A DNA stretch of 64,000 bases, taken from NCBI RefSeq assembly GCF_025151995.1, contig NZ_CP102290.1, forward strand, positions 620,001-684,000, read 5' to 3'. Every line of letters starts with the position of its first letter. Positions within the stretch are counted from its first letter, which is position 1. The stretch comes from Ruminococcus gauvreauii. GTDB lineage: Bacteria > Bacillota > Clostridia > Lachnospirales > Lachnospiraceae. The translations under genes were made by a program, and so were the position numbers. Below, in pieces: positions 18,425-27,829 of the stretch. The notes beneath the pieces were generated by a model, which did no database searches, was not told the DNA's origin, and saw only the letters and a list, made by a program, of their open reading frames with translations.

Positions 18425-19048
18425 CTATTCTTTAAACCTGATTTTTAAATAGCTCCTGATCTCTTCCACACATCTCTCGAATCCCAGCTTTCCGCTGTTG
18501 ATACAGAGATCGTAATTTCTCGCGTCCGTCCAGTCACGCCCTGTATAGTGATGGTAAAAATCACCGCGGTATTTATCAACTTTGGCGATGTATCGCTCCA
18601 TCTCACGCTTGGTCATACTGTTCCTCTCCATCGCACGGTCAAAACAGAATTCCCGGTCCGCATGGACGAATACACTCGCGACATTATCAAAATTGCGAAG
18701 CACAAAATCGGCGCATCGCCCGATGATCACACAGGATTCCTGCCGCGCAAGCTGCTTTATGATCTTGGCCTGATAATTAAACAGGTTATCATTTGAAACG
18801 AATCCGTCACACTCCGGATTGATCAGATCTCCGCTGTATACTTTTGTCGTCAGTTTCTGAAGCAGTCCGATATCCAGCCGCTCATCGACCTTCCCGAACA
18901 GCTTCTCAGAGATTCCGCTGTCCTCAGACGCCATCCGAAGGATTTCACGGTTATAGCAGTTAATACCCAGTTCTTTTGCCAGCATCTCGCCGACCGTCTT
19001 GCCGCCGCTTCCATACTGTCTAGCAATTGTAATTACCACATTTTCCAT
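18425..19048 (-). CDS. Cytidylate kinase-like protein
   Basis: A 207-residue P-loop kinase of the cytidylate kinase-like group common in Clostridia. The ATP site reads ARQYGSGGKTVG (residues 9-20), followed by GINCYNREILRMAS and a CVIIGRCADFVLR block. It differs from canonical Cmk, so the phosphate acceptor is uncertain. It lies 17 nt after livF with a strong GGGGAGG site, so it may ride on the liv transcript and ends at its own terminator. Confidence 0.85.
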   Translation of the reverse strand: MENVVITIARQYGSGGKTVGEMLAKELGINCYNREILRMASEDSGISEKLFGKVDERLDIGLLQKLTTKVYSGDLINPECDGFVSNDNLFNYQAKIIKQLARQESCVIIGRCADFVLRNFDNVASVFVHADREFCFDRAMERNSMTKREMERYIAKVDKYRGDFYHHYTGRDWTDARNYDLCINSGKLGFERCVEEIRSYLKIRFKE

Positions 19049-19065
19049 ATGAATTCCTCCCCTGC

Positions 19066-19776
19066 CTATTCACCCAGATATGCTTTCTTAATGGAATCAT
19101 CATTCATCAGATCTTTTGCATCTCCGCTCAGGACGATTTTTCCGGTCTCCAGTACATATGCACGGTCTGCAATGGAAAGCGCCTTCTTTGCATTCTGTTC
19201 GACCAGAAGCACCGTGGTGTTTCCTGCGCTCACTTCCTGAATAATATCAAAAATCTCATTGACGAGAATCGGGGAAAGCCCCATGGACGGTTCATCCATC
19301 ACGATGATCTTGGGATGGGACATCAGTGCACGCCCCATGGCGAGCATCTGCTGTTCTCCTCCGGATAACGTACCCGCCAGCTGATTTCGTCTCTCCTCGA
19401 GGCGCGGAAAACGTTTGTATACCATCTCCAGTGTCTCTTCAATCTCCTGTTTGTCACTTCTGGTAAAAGCCCCCATCCGCAGATTCTCATAGACACTCAG
19501 CTGTGCAAATACGCGGCGGCCTTCCGGAACATGAGCCATACCGAGTCCTACTATTTTATGCGCCGGAGTCCTTGTGATATCCTGCCCTTCAAATATGACA
19601 GAACCATTTTTCGGTGTCAGCAATCCGGTAATCGTATGAAGGATCGTAGTTTTACCCGCACCGTTGGCTCCGATCAATGCGATGACTTCCCCCGCGTTTA
19701 CCTCGAAGGAGACACCTTTGATCGCCTGGATCATGCCGTAGAATACTTCCAGGTCCTTAACTTCAAGCATTGCCAT
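19066..19776 (-). CDS. livF: Branched-chain amino acid ABC transporter ATP-binding protein
   Basis: A 236-residue ABC ATPase: Walker A GANGAGKTT, Q-loop region, signature LSGGEQQMLAMGRAL, Walker B KIIVMDEPSMGL. The length and the VPEGRRVFAQLSV stretch are those of LivF. It energises the LivHM permease with LivG. Second-last gene of the apparent liv-kinase transcript. Confidence 0.95.
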   Translation of the reverse strand: MAMLEVKDLEVFYGMIQAIKGVSFEVNAGEVIALIGANGAGKTTILHTITGLLTPKNGSVIFEGQDITRTPAHKIVGLGMAHVPEGRRVFAQLSVYENLRMGAFTRSDKQEIEETLEMVYKRFPRLEERRNQLAGTLSGGEQQMLAMGRALMSHPKIIVMDEPSMGLSPILVNEIFDIIQEVSAGNTTVLLVEQNAKKALSIADRAYVLETGKIVLSGDAKDLMNDDSIKKAYLGE

Positions 19777-19788
19777 TCTTCTCTCCTC

Positions 19789-20547
19789 CTATTCTCCCAG
19801 ATATGCCGTGATAACTTCCGGATTATTCAGTACCTCGCTCGTCTCTCCCTGTGCCAGAACTTCGCCGAAGTTCAGTACGGTCAATTCCTCGCAGATACCG
19901 GCTACCAGCTTCATATCGTGTTCAATGAGCAGAATGGTCATATCAAACTTTTCCCTGACAAACTGTATGGTCTCCATAAGCTCGCTGGTCTCATTCGGAT
20001 TCATTCCTGCAGCCGGCTCATCCAGCAGAATAAGCTGGGGATCCGTCGCCAGCGCCCGTGCGATTTCCAGCTTTCTCTGTTTTCCGTAAGGAAGATTGGA
20101 TGCCAGATAATCCGCCTCGTTCTCAAGTCCGAATACTTTCAAAAGTTCCATTGCTTTTTCATTCATCTCTTTCTCGACGCTGCGGTATCTCGGCAGACGC
20201 AGAATCCCTTCTATCGTCGTGTAATGGTGATGGTTATGAAGTCCCACCTTTACGTTGTCGAGTACCGGAAGGTCTTTAAACAGACGGATATTCTGAAAGG
20301 TACGGGCAATCCCTGCCCTGTTGATCTCGATCGTCTTTTTTCCGGTAATATCTTTGCCGCCAAGTCTTACAATTCCTTCGTCCGGTTTATATACGCCGGT
20401 CAGCAGGTTAAAAAATGTTGTCTTTCCCGCTCCGTTCGGACCGATCAGTCCGTACAGCTGACCGGCTTCAATGTTCATATCCACTGCATTGACTGCGCGC
20501 AGACCTCCAAAGGAAATTCCCAGATTTTTCACTTCTAACAGTGCCAT
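19789..20547 (-). CDS. livG: Branched-chain amino acid ABC transporter ATP-binding protein
   Basis: A 252-residue ABC ATPase: Walker A GPNGAGKTT, the LivG-type RTFQNIRLF block, a signature region with LPYGKQRKLEIARAL and Walker B LILLDEPAAGMNPNE. It partners LivF. It begins 1 nt after the livM stop with AAGGAGG 9 nt upstream. Confidence 0.95.
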   Translation of the reverse strand: MALLEVKNLGISFGGLRAVNAVDMNIEAGQLYGLIGPNGAGKTTFFNLLTGVYKPDEGIVRLGGKDITGKKTIEINRAGIARTFQNIRLFKDLPVLDNVKVGLHNHHHYTTIEGILRLPRYRSVEKEMNEKAMELLKVFGLENEADYLASNLPYGKQRKLEIARALATDPQLILLDEPAAGMNPNETSELMETIQFVREKFDMTILLIEHDMKLVAGICEELTVLNFGEVLAQGETSEVLNNPEVITAYLGE

Positions 20548-20548
20548 G

Positions 20549-21622
20549 CTATTCTGCCTCCTTCGCTGTCTTCTTTTTCGCGGTCAACCGTCTGAATGAA
20601 TGTTTTTCACGCCATTCGATTGATTTCGGCGCCCAGTTAAAGAGCATCATAAGGATCAGCACGATGGCATAGATCAGCATCCGGTAATCCGAAAGGCCTC
20701 TTAAGAGTTCCGGAAGCAGCGTCAGGATAACTGCAGCTATAATGGACCCTCTCATGTTTCCGATTCCGCCCAGCACGACAAATACCAGAATCATGATGGA
20801 CATATTATACCCGAAGTTCTTGGGAAGCGCCGTCAGTGTGGACAGGTTGTGCGCATACAGTACTCCTGCGACACCTGCCAGGGCAGCAGATACAGAAAAC
20901 GCCATCAGTTTGTATTTTGTGATATTGATTCCAATTGATTCCGCCGCGATCCGATTGTCACGGATCGCCATGATTGCGCGGCCGTCTCTTGAATTCACCA
21001 TATTCAGAATGATAACCAGAGTGATCAGGATCAGTATTATCCCAATCAGAAAAGTGGAATCTTTCGGCGTTCCCGTGATTCCCTGCGGACCGTTTACAAT
21101 GACCATACCGTCCGGTTCCATATCAAGCGCCACTGCATCTTTCATGGAAAAATGAAAACCATTGCTGTCCTTTCCGATAAAAAATACATTGATGACGTTT
21201 TTAATGATCTCGCCGAATGCAAGCGTCACGATCGCCAGATAGTCTCCCTTCAGCCGGAGGACCGGAATACCGATCAGAATGCCGAAGATTCCGGCAAGTA
21301 CTGCGCCGATCAGCAGTGCCAGAAAAAAGCGGAGCCCTGCGGAAGGAATAATTCCCTCCATACATTTCGAAAAGAATGCACTGGAAAAAGCACCTACACA
21401 CATAAACCCTGCATGACCGAGGCTGAGTTCTCCGAGGATACCCACGGTAAGGTTCAGAGAAAGCGCCAGGATCACGTAGACACAGAGCGGAACCAGAAGC
21501 CCCTGCATAAGGCTGGATAAGCTCCCCGCTGAAACCAGGATCTGAACGATGATAAATGCCGCTATGACAATACCATACGTTATCATATTGTTTTTTGTCG
21601 TTTTATTCATCTTCTTTAACAT
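20549..21622 (-). CDS. livM: Branched-chain amino acid ABC transporter permease
   Basis: A 357-residue polytopic permease with the LivM pattern: ALSLNLTVGILGELSLGHAGFM near residue 55, the GIPVLRLKGDYLAIVTLAFGEI loop, and GIGNMRGSIIAA. The basic C-terminal tail (RRLTAKKKTAKEAE) is cytoplasmic. The ATG at 21622 is used because AGGTGA is 5 nt before it; the upstream GTG overlaps livH too closely. Confidence 0.94.
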   Translation of the reverse strand: MLKKMNKTTKNNMITYGIVIAAFIIVQILVSAGSLSSLMQGLLVPLCVYVILALSLNLTVGILGELSLGHAGFMCVGAFSSAFFSKCMEGIIPSAGLRFFLALLIGAVLAGIFGILIGIPVLRLKGDYLAIVTLAFGEIIKNVINVFFIGKDSNGFHFSMKDAVALDMEPDGMVIVNGPQGITGTPKDSTFLIGIILILITLVIILNMVNSRDGRAIMAIRDNRIAAESIGINITKYKLMAFSVSAALAGVAGVLYAHNLSTLTALPKNFGYNMSIMILVFVVLGGIGNMRGSIIAAVILTLLPELLRGLSDYRMLIYAIVLILMMLFNWAPKSIEWREKHSFRRLTAKKKTAKEAE

Positions 21623-21631
21623 CGTTTTCAC

Positions 21632-22516
21632 CTACACTTTCTCCTGGATATTTTTGCCCAGAATACCCGTAGGCTTCACGAGCAGTACGATAATAAGCAC
21701 AGCAAAAACAATCGCATCCGCAAGCTGCGACGAGATGTATGCCTTGCCCAGTATTTCGATAATACCCAGAAGAATTCCTCCGATCATCGCTCCCGGCACG
21801 GATCCGATCCCTCCGAACACAGCGGCTACGAACGCCTTGATGCCCGGCATCGCGCCCGTGTAGGGCGACAGAGACGGATAGGCTGAACAGAGCAGGACGC
21901 CTGCCAGTGCGGCGAGTCCTGACCCAATCGCAAATGTCAGCGCAATCGTCCTGTTGACATTGATTCCCATCAGCTGCGCCGCTCCTTTGTCCTCCGAAAC
22001 CGCCAGCATGGCCTGACCGGATTTTGACTTTCTGATAAACAGGGTCAGTATAATCATGATCACAACACAGGATACGATCGTCACGATCGTCTCACCGGTT
22101 ATGAGCAGCGCACCGTCAGCCAGTGAAATGGCTGGAATTGTCACAACAGATTTAAAAGATTTAGTATTGGCTCCGAACAGCAGAAGCGCAATATTCTGCA
22201 GCAGGTAGCTGACTCCGATCGCAGTGATCAGCACCGCCAGCGGCGATGCTGCATTCCTGAGCGGACGGTATGCGACACGTTCGATCGTTACACCGAGCAC
22301 TGTACAGAAAACAACCGCTGCTAAAATTCCTATAATCGGCGGTAAGCCCAGGTTCGTTGTCGCCAGCAGAACCGCGTAACCGCCTACCATAATTACATCA
22401 CCATGCGCAAAGTTCAGCATCTTTGCAATTCCATATACCATGGTGTAACCCAAGGCAATGATCGCATAGACGCTGCCCAGGCTAATGCCATTAATCAAGT
22501 AAGATAAAAAGCTCAT
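21632..22516 (-). CDS. livH: Branched-chain amino acid ABC transporter permease
   Basis: A 294-residue permease, first gene of livHMGF. LivH motifs: GSVYAIIALGYTMVYGIAKMLNFAHGDV at the N-terminus and the GINVNRTIALTFAIGSGLAALAG block typical of the second half. Its own promoter lies at 22554-22583, so the operon is independent of the nad genes upstream. Confidence 0.94.
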   Translation of the reverse strand: MSFLSYLINGISLGSVYAIIALGYTMVYGIAKMLNFAHGDVIMVGGYAVLLATTNLGLPPIIGILAAVVFCTVLGVTIERVAYRPLRNAASPLAVLITAIGVSYLLQNIALLLFGANTKSFKSVVTIPAISLADGALLITGETIVTIVSCVVIMIILTLFIRKSKSGQAMLAVSEDKGAAQLMGINVNRTIALTFAIGSGLAALAGVLLCSAYPSLSPYTGAMPGIKAFVAAVFGGIGSVPGAMIGGILLGIIEILGKAYISSQLADAIVFAVLIIVLLVKPTGILGKNIQEKV

Positions 22517-22553
22517 AGCACACCCCTCTGTCGTATAATTTTCATAATGCTTT

Positions 22554-22583
22554 ATTATACCATCCCGTTCGACAAATTTTCAA
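22554..22583 (-). promoter_or_regulatory. Promoter of livHMGF
   Basis: On the minus strand TTGAAA (22578-22583), an 18-nt spacer and a perfect TATAAT (22554-22559), about 38 nt upstream of the livH start. Confidence 0.6.
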
Positions 22584-22620
22584 GGAAAACCCTATGTTTT
22601 CTGGAACTTTTGTATGAAAC

Positions 22621-22657
22621 GGCAATGGCTGTCTCCTTTTTCGAGACAGCCATTGCC
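22621..22657 (-). terminator. Hairpin terminator after niaR
   Basis: A long perfect hairpin: GGCAATGGCTGTCTC pairs with GAGACAGCCATTGCC around a short loop, 10 nt past the niaR stop. The trailing T-run is poor, so termination may be incomplete. Confidence 0.55.
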
Positions 22658-22666
22658 TGATATTCT

Positions 22667-23185
22667 TTATTCTACCAGATATCCTTTCATTTTCAAGGCA
22701 TTTTCTATCAAATTTAGTATTGCCTCAGAATCGGCTGTTACTGTGTGGTAATGATAACCAGAAGTGATATTTTTCAGCGGACTGGACTTTCCCATGCGGA
22801 TCCCTTCCATAAATTCTTCCACATCTCTTCTGGAATTGATCAGCATATCCGCTTTCAGCTGTCCGTATACTTTATGGTTGACAAACACATCCGCTACTCT
22901 GCCTCCCATATCCACGATTGTATAGAGCTCATCCACGATTTCATCATCTGCATGACAGACTTTAAATATCCGCTGCGCTCTTTTCCATGCATTCAGCACA
23001 TATCCTCTGTTCGTGGATACAATGTCCTGGTTGGCTGCCCGCAGAAGAGCAACATCCTGCACGATTACCTGCCTGCTGACGTGGAATTCCTCCGACAGCC
23101 TGCTTCCCGATACCGGTCCTGTACTGCTCTGAATGTAATTCAATATTTCCTTTCGTCTCGCCTCACCATTCATAAGCGTCACCAT
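22667..23185 (-). CDS. niaR: Niacin-responsive NAD biosynthesis repressor (HTH + 3H domain)
   Basis: A 172-residue repressor: an N-terminal DeoR/BirA-like winged helix (GSRLSEEFHVSRQVIVQDVALLR, residues ~25-47) and a C-terminal 3H domain with its conserved histidines (VCHADDE, VNHKVYG, GYHYHTV) that bind metal and nicotinate. It closes the nadA-nadB-nadC cluster, whose promoter it most likely controls. The start is either here or at the ATG four codons later; neither ribosome site is strong. Confidence 0.9.
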   Translation of the reverse strand: MVTLMNGEARRKEILNYIQSSTGPVSGSRLSEEFHVSRQVIVQDVALLRAANQDIVSTNRGYVLNAWKRAQRIFKVCHADDEIVDELYTIVDMGGRVADVFVNHKVYGQLKADMLINSRRDVEEFMEGIRMGKSSPLKNITSGYHYHTVTADSEAILNLIENALKMKGYLVE

Positions 23186-23190
23186 TAAAC

Positions 23191-24045
23191 CTATACTGCA
23201 TGCAGATTCTTCAGAGATATATCCATAATTGGGGCAGAATGCGTCAGCGCGCCGCTTGAGATAAAATCAACACCGACAGACAGATATCTTTCAATATTTT
23301 CTTTCGTCACATTTCCGGAACACTCTGTCTGTGCACGCCCGCCGATCAGTACGACGGCCTCTTTCATCATTTCCGGTGTCATATTATCCAGCATGATAAT
23401 ATCCGCGCCGGCATCCACCGCCTCTTTTACCATATCCAGATTTTCTACCTCCACCTCGATCTTACGCACAAACGGCGCGTACTCCTTCGCCATCTCTATC
23501 GCCTTTTTCACACTTCCCGCCGCGCCAATGTGGTTATCCTTGAGCAGAATCCCGTCCGAGAGATTATAGCGGTGATTGCAGCCTCCGCCCACTTTGACAG
23601 CATATTTTTCAAAGATTCTCATATTCGGTGTCGTTTTTCTCGTATCCAGCAGCTTCGTCTTACTGCCTTCCAGCAGAACAGCGATGGAGTGCGTGTATGT
23701 CGCGATGCCGGACATTCTCTGCAGGTAATTCAGTGCTGTGCGTTCCCCGGACAGCAGCACACGGATGTCTCCCGTGACAACCGCCATCCTGGTGCCGCTC
23801 GTCACCAGGTCTCCGTCCTCCACATAGGCCTCCACTTTTACCGTGTCATCCAGCAGCTCGAATACCCTTGCAAAAACGCCCATGCCTGCCACGATCCCGT
23901 CCTGCTTGCAGATCAGGTCCACCTGCCCCAGGCATGGTTTTCTCATGACCGCATTGGTCGTGATATCCTCCGATGTGATATCTTCTTTCAGTGCCTGTAA
24001 AATTAAATCATCCACATTTAGCTTCGTTGTGATTGGATTGTTCAT
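23191..24045 (-). CDS. nadC: Nicotinate-nucleotide pyrophosphorylase (carboxylating)
   Basis: A 284-residue quinolinate phosphoribosyltransferase: EDITSEDITTNAV at the N-terminus, GERTALNYLQRMSGIAT, LLDTRKTTPNMR, and KVGGGCNHRYNLSDGILLKDNH. It converts quinolinate and PRPP to nicotinate mononucleotide. The start overlaps nadB by 38 nt, with AAGGA about 12 nt upstream, so translation is likely coupled. Confidence 0.96.
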   Translation of the reverse strand: MNNPITTKLNVDDLILQALKEDITSEDITTNAVMRKPCLGQVDLICKQDGIVAGMGVFARVFELLDDTVKVEAYVEDGDLVTSGTRMAVVTGDIRVLLSGERTALNYLQRMSGIATYTHSIAVLLEGSKTKLLDTRKTTPNMRIFEKYAVKVGGGCNHRYNLSDGILLKDNHIGAAGSVKKAIEMAKEYAPFVRKIEVEVENLDMVKEAVDAGADIIMLDNMTPEMMKEAVVLIGGRAQTECSGNVTKENIERYLSVGVDFISSGALTHSAPIMDISLKNLHAV

Positions 24046-25333
24046 GTTCTTGTTTCATCCTTTCTGTCTCTTTCATAATGGCTTCCCGATATTTCTCTCT
24101 GATTGCTTCATAGTCTGTATACTGGCTGAAGTCAACGATATCCAGGATGTCTTCCCTGACTTTGGCAGTCTCGATCTGTTCCTGAATCTGTCCCGCTGCC
24201 CGTTTCGCAAACACCAGGCTTTCAAGCAATGAGTTGCTGGCCAGCCTGTTTGCCCCATGTACCCCGTTGCAGCTCGTCTCACCGACCGCATACAGCTGAT
24301 CCATGGAGGTGTGGCTGTATTGGTCCACATGAATTCCGCCCATGAAATAGTGCTGTGCGGGAACCACCGGAATACACTCTTTTGTCACATCGTATCCTTC
24401 TTCCAGACACCGCTTATAGATATTCGGAAAATGAGATTTGATCTCCGCCTCCGGTATTTTTTCCATGGACAGCCACACATATGGTGTTCCGTCCTTTTCC
24501 ATCTGTTTATGTATGGCTGCCGTGAGCAGGTCCCTCGGCAGGAGTTCGTCCACAAACCTCTGATGGTGGGCGTCATACAGGACAGCGCCTTCTCCTCTGA
24601 CTGATTCCGAGATCAAAAAGCGTCTCCCGGTTTTTTTAGAATAAAGAGTCGTCGGGTGAATCTGTACATAATCGATGTTTTCCAGCTCCACTCCATTCTT
24701 TATTGCAATGGCAAGACCGTCCCCTGTCAGATGCGGAAAGTTTGTAGAATGTTCATACAGACCGCCCACGCCGCCGCAGGCCAGTACGGTCTCCCGGGCT
24801 TCGATCACCATCTGACTGCCGTCTGCTGCCCTGCACACAGTGCCATAACAGATATTGTCCTGACAGACAAGGTCAATCATGGTCACGTGCTCCAGAATTG
24901 AGATATTGCTGCGTCTTCTCACTTCCCCCAGCAGTTTTTCCGTAATCTCCTCCCCCGTGATATCCTCGTGGAATAAAATCCTCGGTCTGGAATGGCCGCC
25001 CTCTCTCGTAAATGCCAGTTCGCCGTTCTCCGTCGCAAAGTCAACTCCGAAACCAATCAGGTCACGGATGATGTCCTGTGATGACCGGATCATAATGTCC
25101 ACCGACTCTTCTCTGTTTTTGTAATGGCCCGCACGCATGGTATCCTCATAGTAACTGTCGTAGTCAGACTCACTGCGCAGCATGCAGATGCCGCCCTGCG
25201 CCAGATAGGAATCGCTGTTCTTTGCCTCATCCTTGGTAATCATCAGGATCTCTTTGTCCGCGGGAAGATTCAGGGCACAGAACAGGCCTCCGACACCCGT
25301 GCCTACAATTAAAATGTCCGTTTTCTTTTTCAT
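24008..25333 (-). CDS. nadB: L-aspartate oxidase
   Basis: A 441-residue FAD enzyme: dinucleotide-binding ILIVGTGVGGLFCALNL at the N-terminus, AQGGICM, HSRPRILFHEDITGEEI and the C-terminal GETSCNGVHGANRLASNSLLESLVF. It makes iminoaspartate from aspartate for quinolinate synthesis; in anaerobes fumarate is the likely acceptor. It is somewhat shorter than E. coli NadB at the C-terminus, as usual for Clostridia. Confidence 0.96.
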   Translation of the reverse strand: MKKKTDILIVGTGVGGLFCALNLPADKEILMITKDEAKNSDSYLAQGGICMLRSESDYDSYYEDTMRAGHYKNREESVDIMIRSSQDIIRDLIGFGVDFATENGELAFTREGGHSRPRILFHEDITGEEITEKLLGEVRRRSNISILEHVTMIDLVCQDNICYGTVCRAADGSQMVIEARETVLACGGVGGLYEHSTNFPHLTGDGLAIAIKNGVELENIDYVQIHPTTLYSKKTGRRFLISESVRGEGAVLYDAHHQRFVDELLPRDLLTAAIHKQMEKDGTPYVWLSMEKIPEAEIKSHFPNIYKRCLEEGYDVTKECIPVVPAQHYFMGGIHVDQYSHTSMDQLYAVGETSCNGVHGANRLASNSLLESLVFAKRAAGQIQEQIETAKVREDILDIVDFSQYTDYEAIREKYREAIMKETERMKQEHEQSNHNEAKCG

Positions 25334-25346
25334 ATTCCTTACCTTC

Positions 25347-26258
25347 TTATCTGGCCAGCTGAAGCATACGCACCAGCGGTTCCTTTGCTCTCACACGCAT
25401 GGTCTCCTCAAGCACAACTTCATTCTCACCTGTCATGAGTACATTCCGTACCTTTTCCGGTGAAATCTTTTTCATGTTCGGACAGTACTGACGATGACCG
25501 ACAGAATAGAATTTCTTATCCGGGTTTTTCTGCTGCAGTTCATAGAGAACCCCCATCTCCGTACAGATGATAAATTCCTTCGCATCACTCGCCGTCGCGT
25601 AATCGATAATACCCGAGGTGCTGCCGATATAATCCGCCTCTTTCAGAATCTCCAGTTTACACTCCGGATGTACCAGAACTTTTGCTTCCGGCTTTGCCTC
25701 TTTTGCCTTTTTTACGTTTTCCAGCGAGATGCTGGTATGTACATGACAGAAACCGTCATTGAAAATGAATTCTTTCTCCGGAACTTTGGACGCGATATAC
25801 CGTCCCAGATTCTCATCCGGTATAAAATAAATCCGTTTGTTCGGAAGTGCCCTGACAATCTTCAGTGCGTTGGAGGAAGTCACGCATACGTCCGAATGTG
25901 CCTTCAGCTCCGCCGTGGAGTTTACATAACAGACGACAGCGACATCCTCGTACTCTTCCTTCACCTTTTTTATTTTATCAACATCCGCCATATGCGCCAT
26001 CGGGCAGTCGGCCGCGGCATCCGGCATCAGCACAGTTTTTTCAGGATTCAGTATCTTCGCACTCTCGCCCATAAAGGAAACCCCGCAGAACACAATCGTC
26101 TTCTGCGTCACTTCAGTCGCAAGCTTCGCCAGGTAGTAAGAGTCCCCTATATAATCTGCAAGTTCCTGTACTTCATCATTCACATAATAATGGGCTAGGA
26201 TCACAGCGTCTTTCTGCTCCTTCAATGCCCGTATTTCCTCAACAATCTGACTCATCAT
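25347..26258 (-). CDS. nadA: Quinolinate synthase
   Basis: A 303-residue [4Fe-4S] enzyme that condenses iminoaspartate with DHAP to quinolinate. The three cluster cysteines typical of NadA are C85 (AADCPMAHM), C171 (DGFCHVHT) and C259 (RQYCPNM). Substrate motifs AHYYVNDEVQ and GDSYYLA are present. AAGGAGG precedes the ATG. First gene of nadABC-niaR. Confidence 0.96.
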   Translation of the reverse strand: MMSQIVEEIRALKEQKDAVILAHYYVNDEVQELADYIGDSYYLAKLATEVTQKTIVFCGVSFMGESAKILNPEKTVLMPDAAADCPMAHMADVDKIKKVKEEYEDVAVVCYVNSTAELKAHSDVCVTSSNALKIVRALPNKRIYFIPDENLGRYIASKVPEKEFIFNDGFCHVHTSISLENVKKAKEAKPEAKVLVHPECKLEILKEADYIGSTSGIIDYATASDAKEFIICTEMGVLYELQQKNPDKKFYSVGHRQYCPNMKKISPEKVRNVLMTGENEVVLEETMRVRAKEPLVRMLQLAR

Positions 26259-26285
26259 CAGTTCCTCCTTAACATATTGCTGTTC

Positions 26286-26335
26286 ATTATAGCACGCGTC
26301 ATTACATCTGACAAGACAGTTGTTGTATTTACTGT
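26286..26335 (-). promoter_or_regulatory. nadA promoter with candidate NiaR operator
   Basis: On the minus strand TTGTCA (26309-26314), a 17-nt spacer and a perfect TATAAT (26286-26291). Immediately upstream, inverted ACAGT (26316-26320) and ACTGT (26331-26335) repeats, with a further ACAGT at 26345, could form the repressor site. Promoter call is good; the operator is a guess from position. Confidence 0.6.
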
Positions 26336-26385
26336 AAATTTATAACAGTTCAGACGATGGGCCGTCTCAACCGTTACAAGTCCGT

Positions 26386-26436
26386 AAAAAAAATATGTAC
26401 AGGACGCTCTCTTTCGAGAGTGCCTGTACATATTTT
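26386..26436 (-). terminator. Terminator after livJ
   Basis: A long stem: AAATATGTACAGG (26391-26403) pairs with CCTGTACATATTT (26423-26435), with inner CTCTC/GAGAG pairing. On the minus strand the T-run of eight follows. It insulates livJ from nadA. Confidence 0.85.
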
Positions 26437-26475
26437 CTAATGCGGTACCTGCATGCCGCGCATATAAACGGTAAA

Positions 26476-27675
26476 TTACAGTTCTTTGTATTTTCCGTTT
26501 TCGATCTGAAGTACCATCGGAGCTTTCTCCGGCTCACCATCAGCTGTCCATGTCATCTCTTTTGCTGTCACACCGCTGAATGTGATTTCCGTCATCACTG
26601 CCTTCAACGCATCACTGATGTCAGATGCACTCATATCGGCAGTCACTTCCGCTTTTTCCATAGCCTCTTTTAAGATATAGATACCGTCATAGGCATCTGC
26701 CGCAAACTGGTTCGGTGTCTCACCGTAAGCATCTTCAAAAGCTGTCACGAATGTTTTTACAGTCTCATCTTCTGATGTTGCACAGAACGGTGCCAGGAAC
26801 ATTGCTCCTTCTGCCAGAGATGCATCAAATCCTTCCACATCCAGAATACCGTCCAGACCGTCACAGCTGAAGAAGATCGGGCTGTAGCTCATGCTCTTCG
26901 CCTGTTTCAGTACCAGGGATGCCTCCTGATAGTAGAATGGCAGGAATACCAGTTCAGCACCGGCATCTTTTGCTTTCTGAATCTGCACAGAGAAATCTGT
27001 CTTGTTGTCAGCAGTAAATGCCTCGGCTGCTACGATTTCCAGTCCCTTTGTCTTTGCTTCGGCTGCAAATGCCTGGTAGATTCCCGAAGAATACGTATCA
27101 GAGCTGTCATAGATGACAGCGATCTTTGTAGCCAGCTGGTTTTCTGCGATATAATCTGCAGAAGCTACACCCTGGTTCGGGTCAGAGAAACATACACGGA
27201 ATGCATTCTCATACTGTACACACTCTACCGCTGTTCCGGATGGTGTCAGCTGGAAGATATTATCTTTCTGTGACTCTTCTGCCACCGCGATACACGGTAC
27301 AGACGTTACAGCTCCGAGCAGCGCCTGCATTCCCCAGTCTTTCAGGGTGTTATAAGCATTTACTGCTTTCTCGGCATCGTGCTCATCATCCTGAAAATTC
27401 AGTTCGATCTGTGCGCCATTGATTCCGCCCGCAGCGTTAATCTCCTTGACTGCCATCTCAGCGCCGTTTTTAACAGCCTGTCCGTATACGGCAGCACCGC
27501 CTGTAGTTGGTCCGATTCCACCGATCTTGATTACAGAACTTTCCTCTGAACCGGCATTCTCAGTACCGGCACTTTCTCCGCTGTCAGATGATTCTTTTTT
27601 TCCGCATGCCGCAAGACTTGATACAGCCAACGCAGCAACTAAAGCAAGACTAATAAATTTCTTGATATTTTTCAT
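26476..27675 (-). CDS. livJ: Branched-chain amino acid ABC transporter substrate-binding lipoprotein
   Basis: A 399-residue lipoprotein: signal peptide with lipobox LAAC (Cys ~24), a Ser/Glu-rich linker, then a Leu/Ile/Val-binding fold (IKIGGIGPTTGGAAVYGQAVKNGAEMAV..., FQDDEHDAEKAVNAY). It delivers amino acids to LivHMGF. It is transcribed from its own promoter and terminated before nadA, so the receptor and the permease genes are split by the nad operon. ATG at 27675 fits AGGAGGGG. Confidence 0.9.
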   Translation of the reverse strand: MKNIKKFISLALVAALAVSSLAACGKKESSDSGESAGTENAGSEESSVIKIGGIGPTTGGAAVYGQAVKNGAEMAVKEINAAGGINGAQIELNFQDDEHDAEKAVNAYNTLKDWGMQALLGAVTSVPCIAVAEESQKDNIFQLTPSGTAVECVQYENAFRVCFSDPNQGVASADYIAENQLATKIAVIYDSSDTYSSGIYQAFAAEAKTKGLEIVAAEAFTADNKTDFSVQIQKAKDAGAELVFLPFYYQEASLVLKQAKSMSYSPIFFSCDGLDGILDVEGFDASLAEGAMFLAPFCATSEDETVKTFVTAFEDAYGETPNQFAADAYDGIYILKEAMEKAEVTADMSASDISDALKAVMTEITFSGVTAKEMTWTADGEPEKAPMVLQIENGKYKEL

Positions 27676-27711
27676 CACTTGCCCCTCCTATAATATTTAT
27701 CGTTCTGAAAT

Positions 27712-27740
27712 ATGATACCCTCTGGTCTTTGCTTTGTCAA
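27712..27740 (-). promoter_or_regulatory. Promoter of livJ
   Basis: Minus-strand TTGACA (27735-27740), 17-nt spacer, TATCAT (27712-27717); 37 nt upstream of the livJ start. Confidence 0.7.
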
Positions 27741-27757
27741 TCAACTTTTTATATTTC

Positions 27758-27786
27758 TTGACACAATACCCTGTCACTTCTATTAT
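27758..27786 (+). promoter_or_regulatory. Promoter of the MATE-PPTase operon
   Basis: TTGACA (27758-27763), 17-nt spacer, TATTAT (27781-27786). It is back-to-back with the livJ promoter. Confidence 0.7.
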
Positions 27787-27829
27787 TATAAGTACTACAG
27801 ATCTTTTTAACGGGGGAGGAATACTGCAA

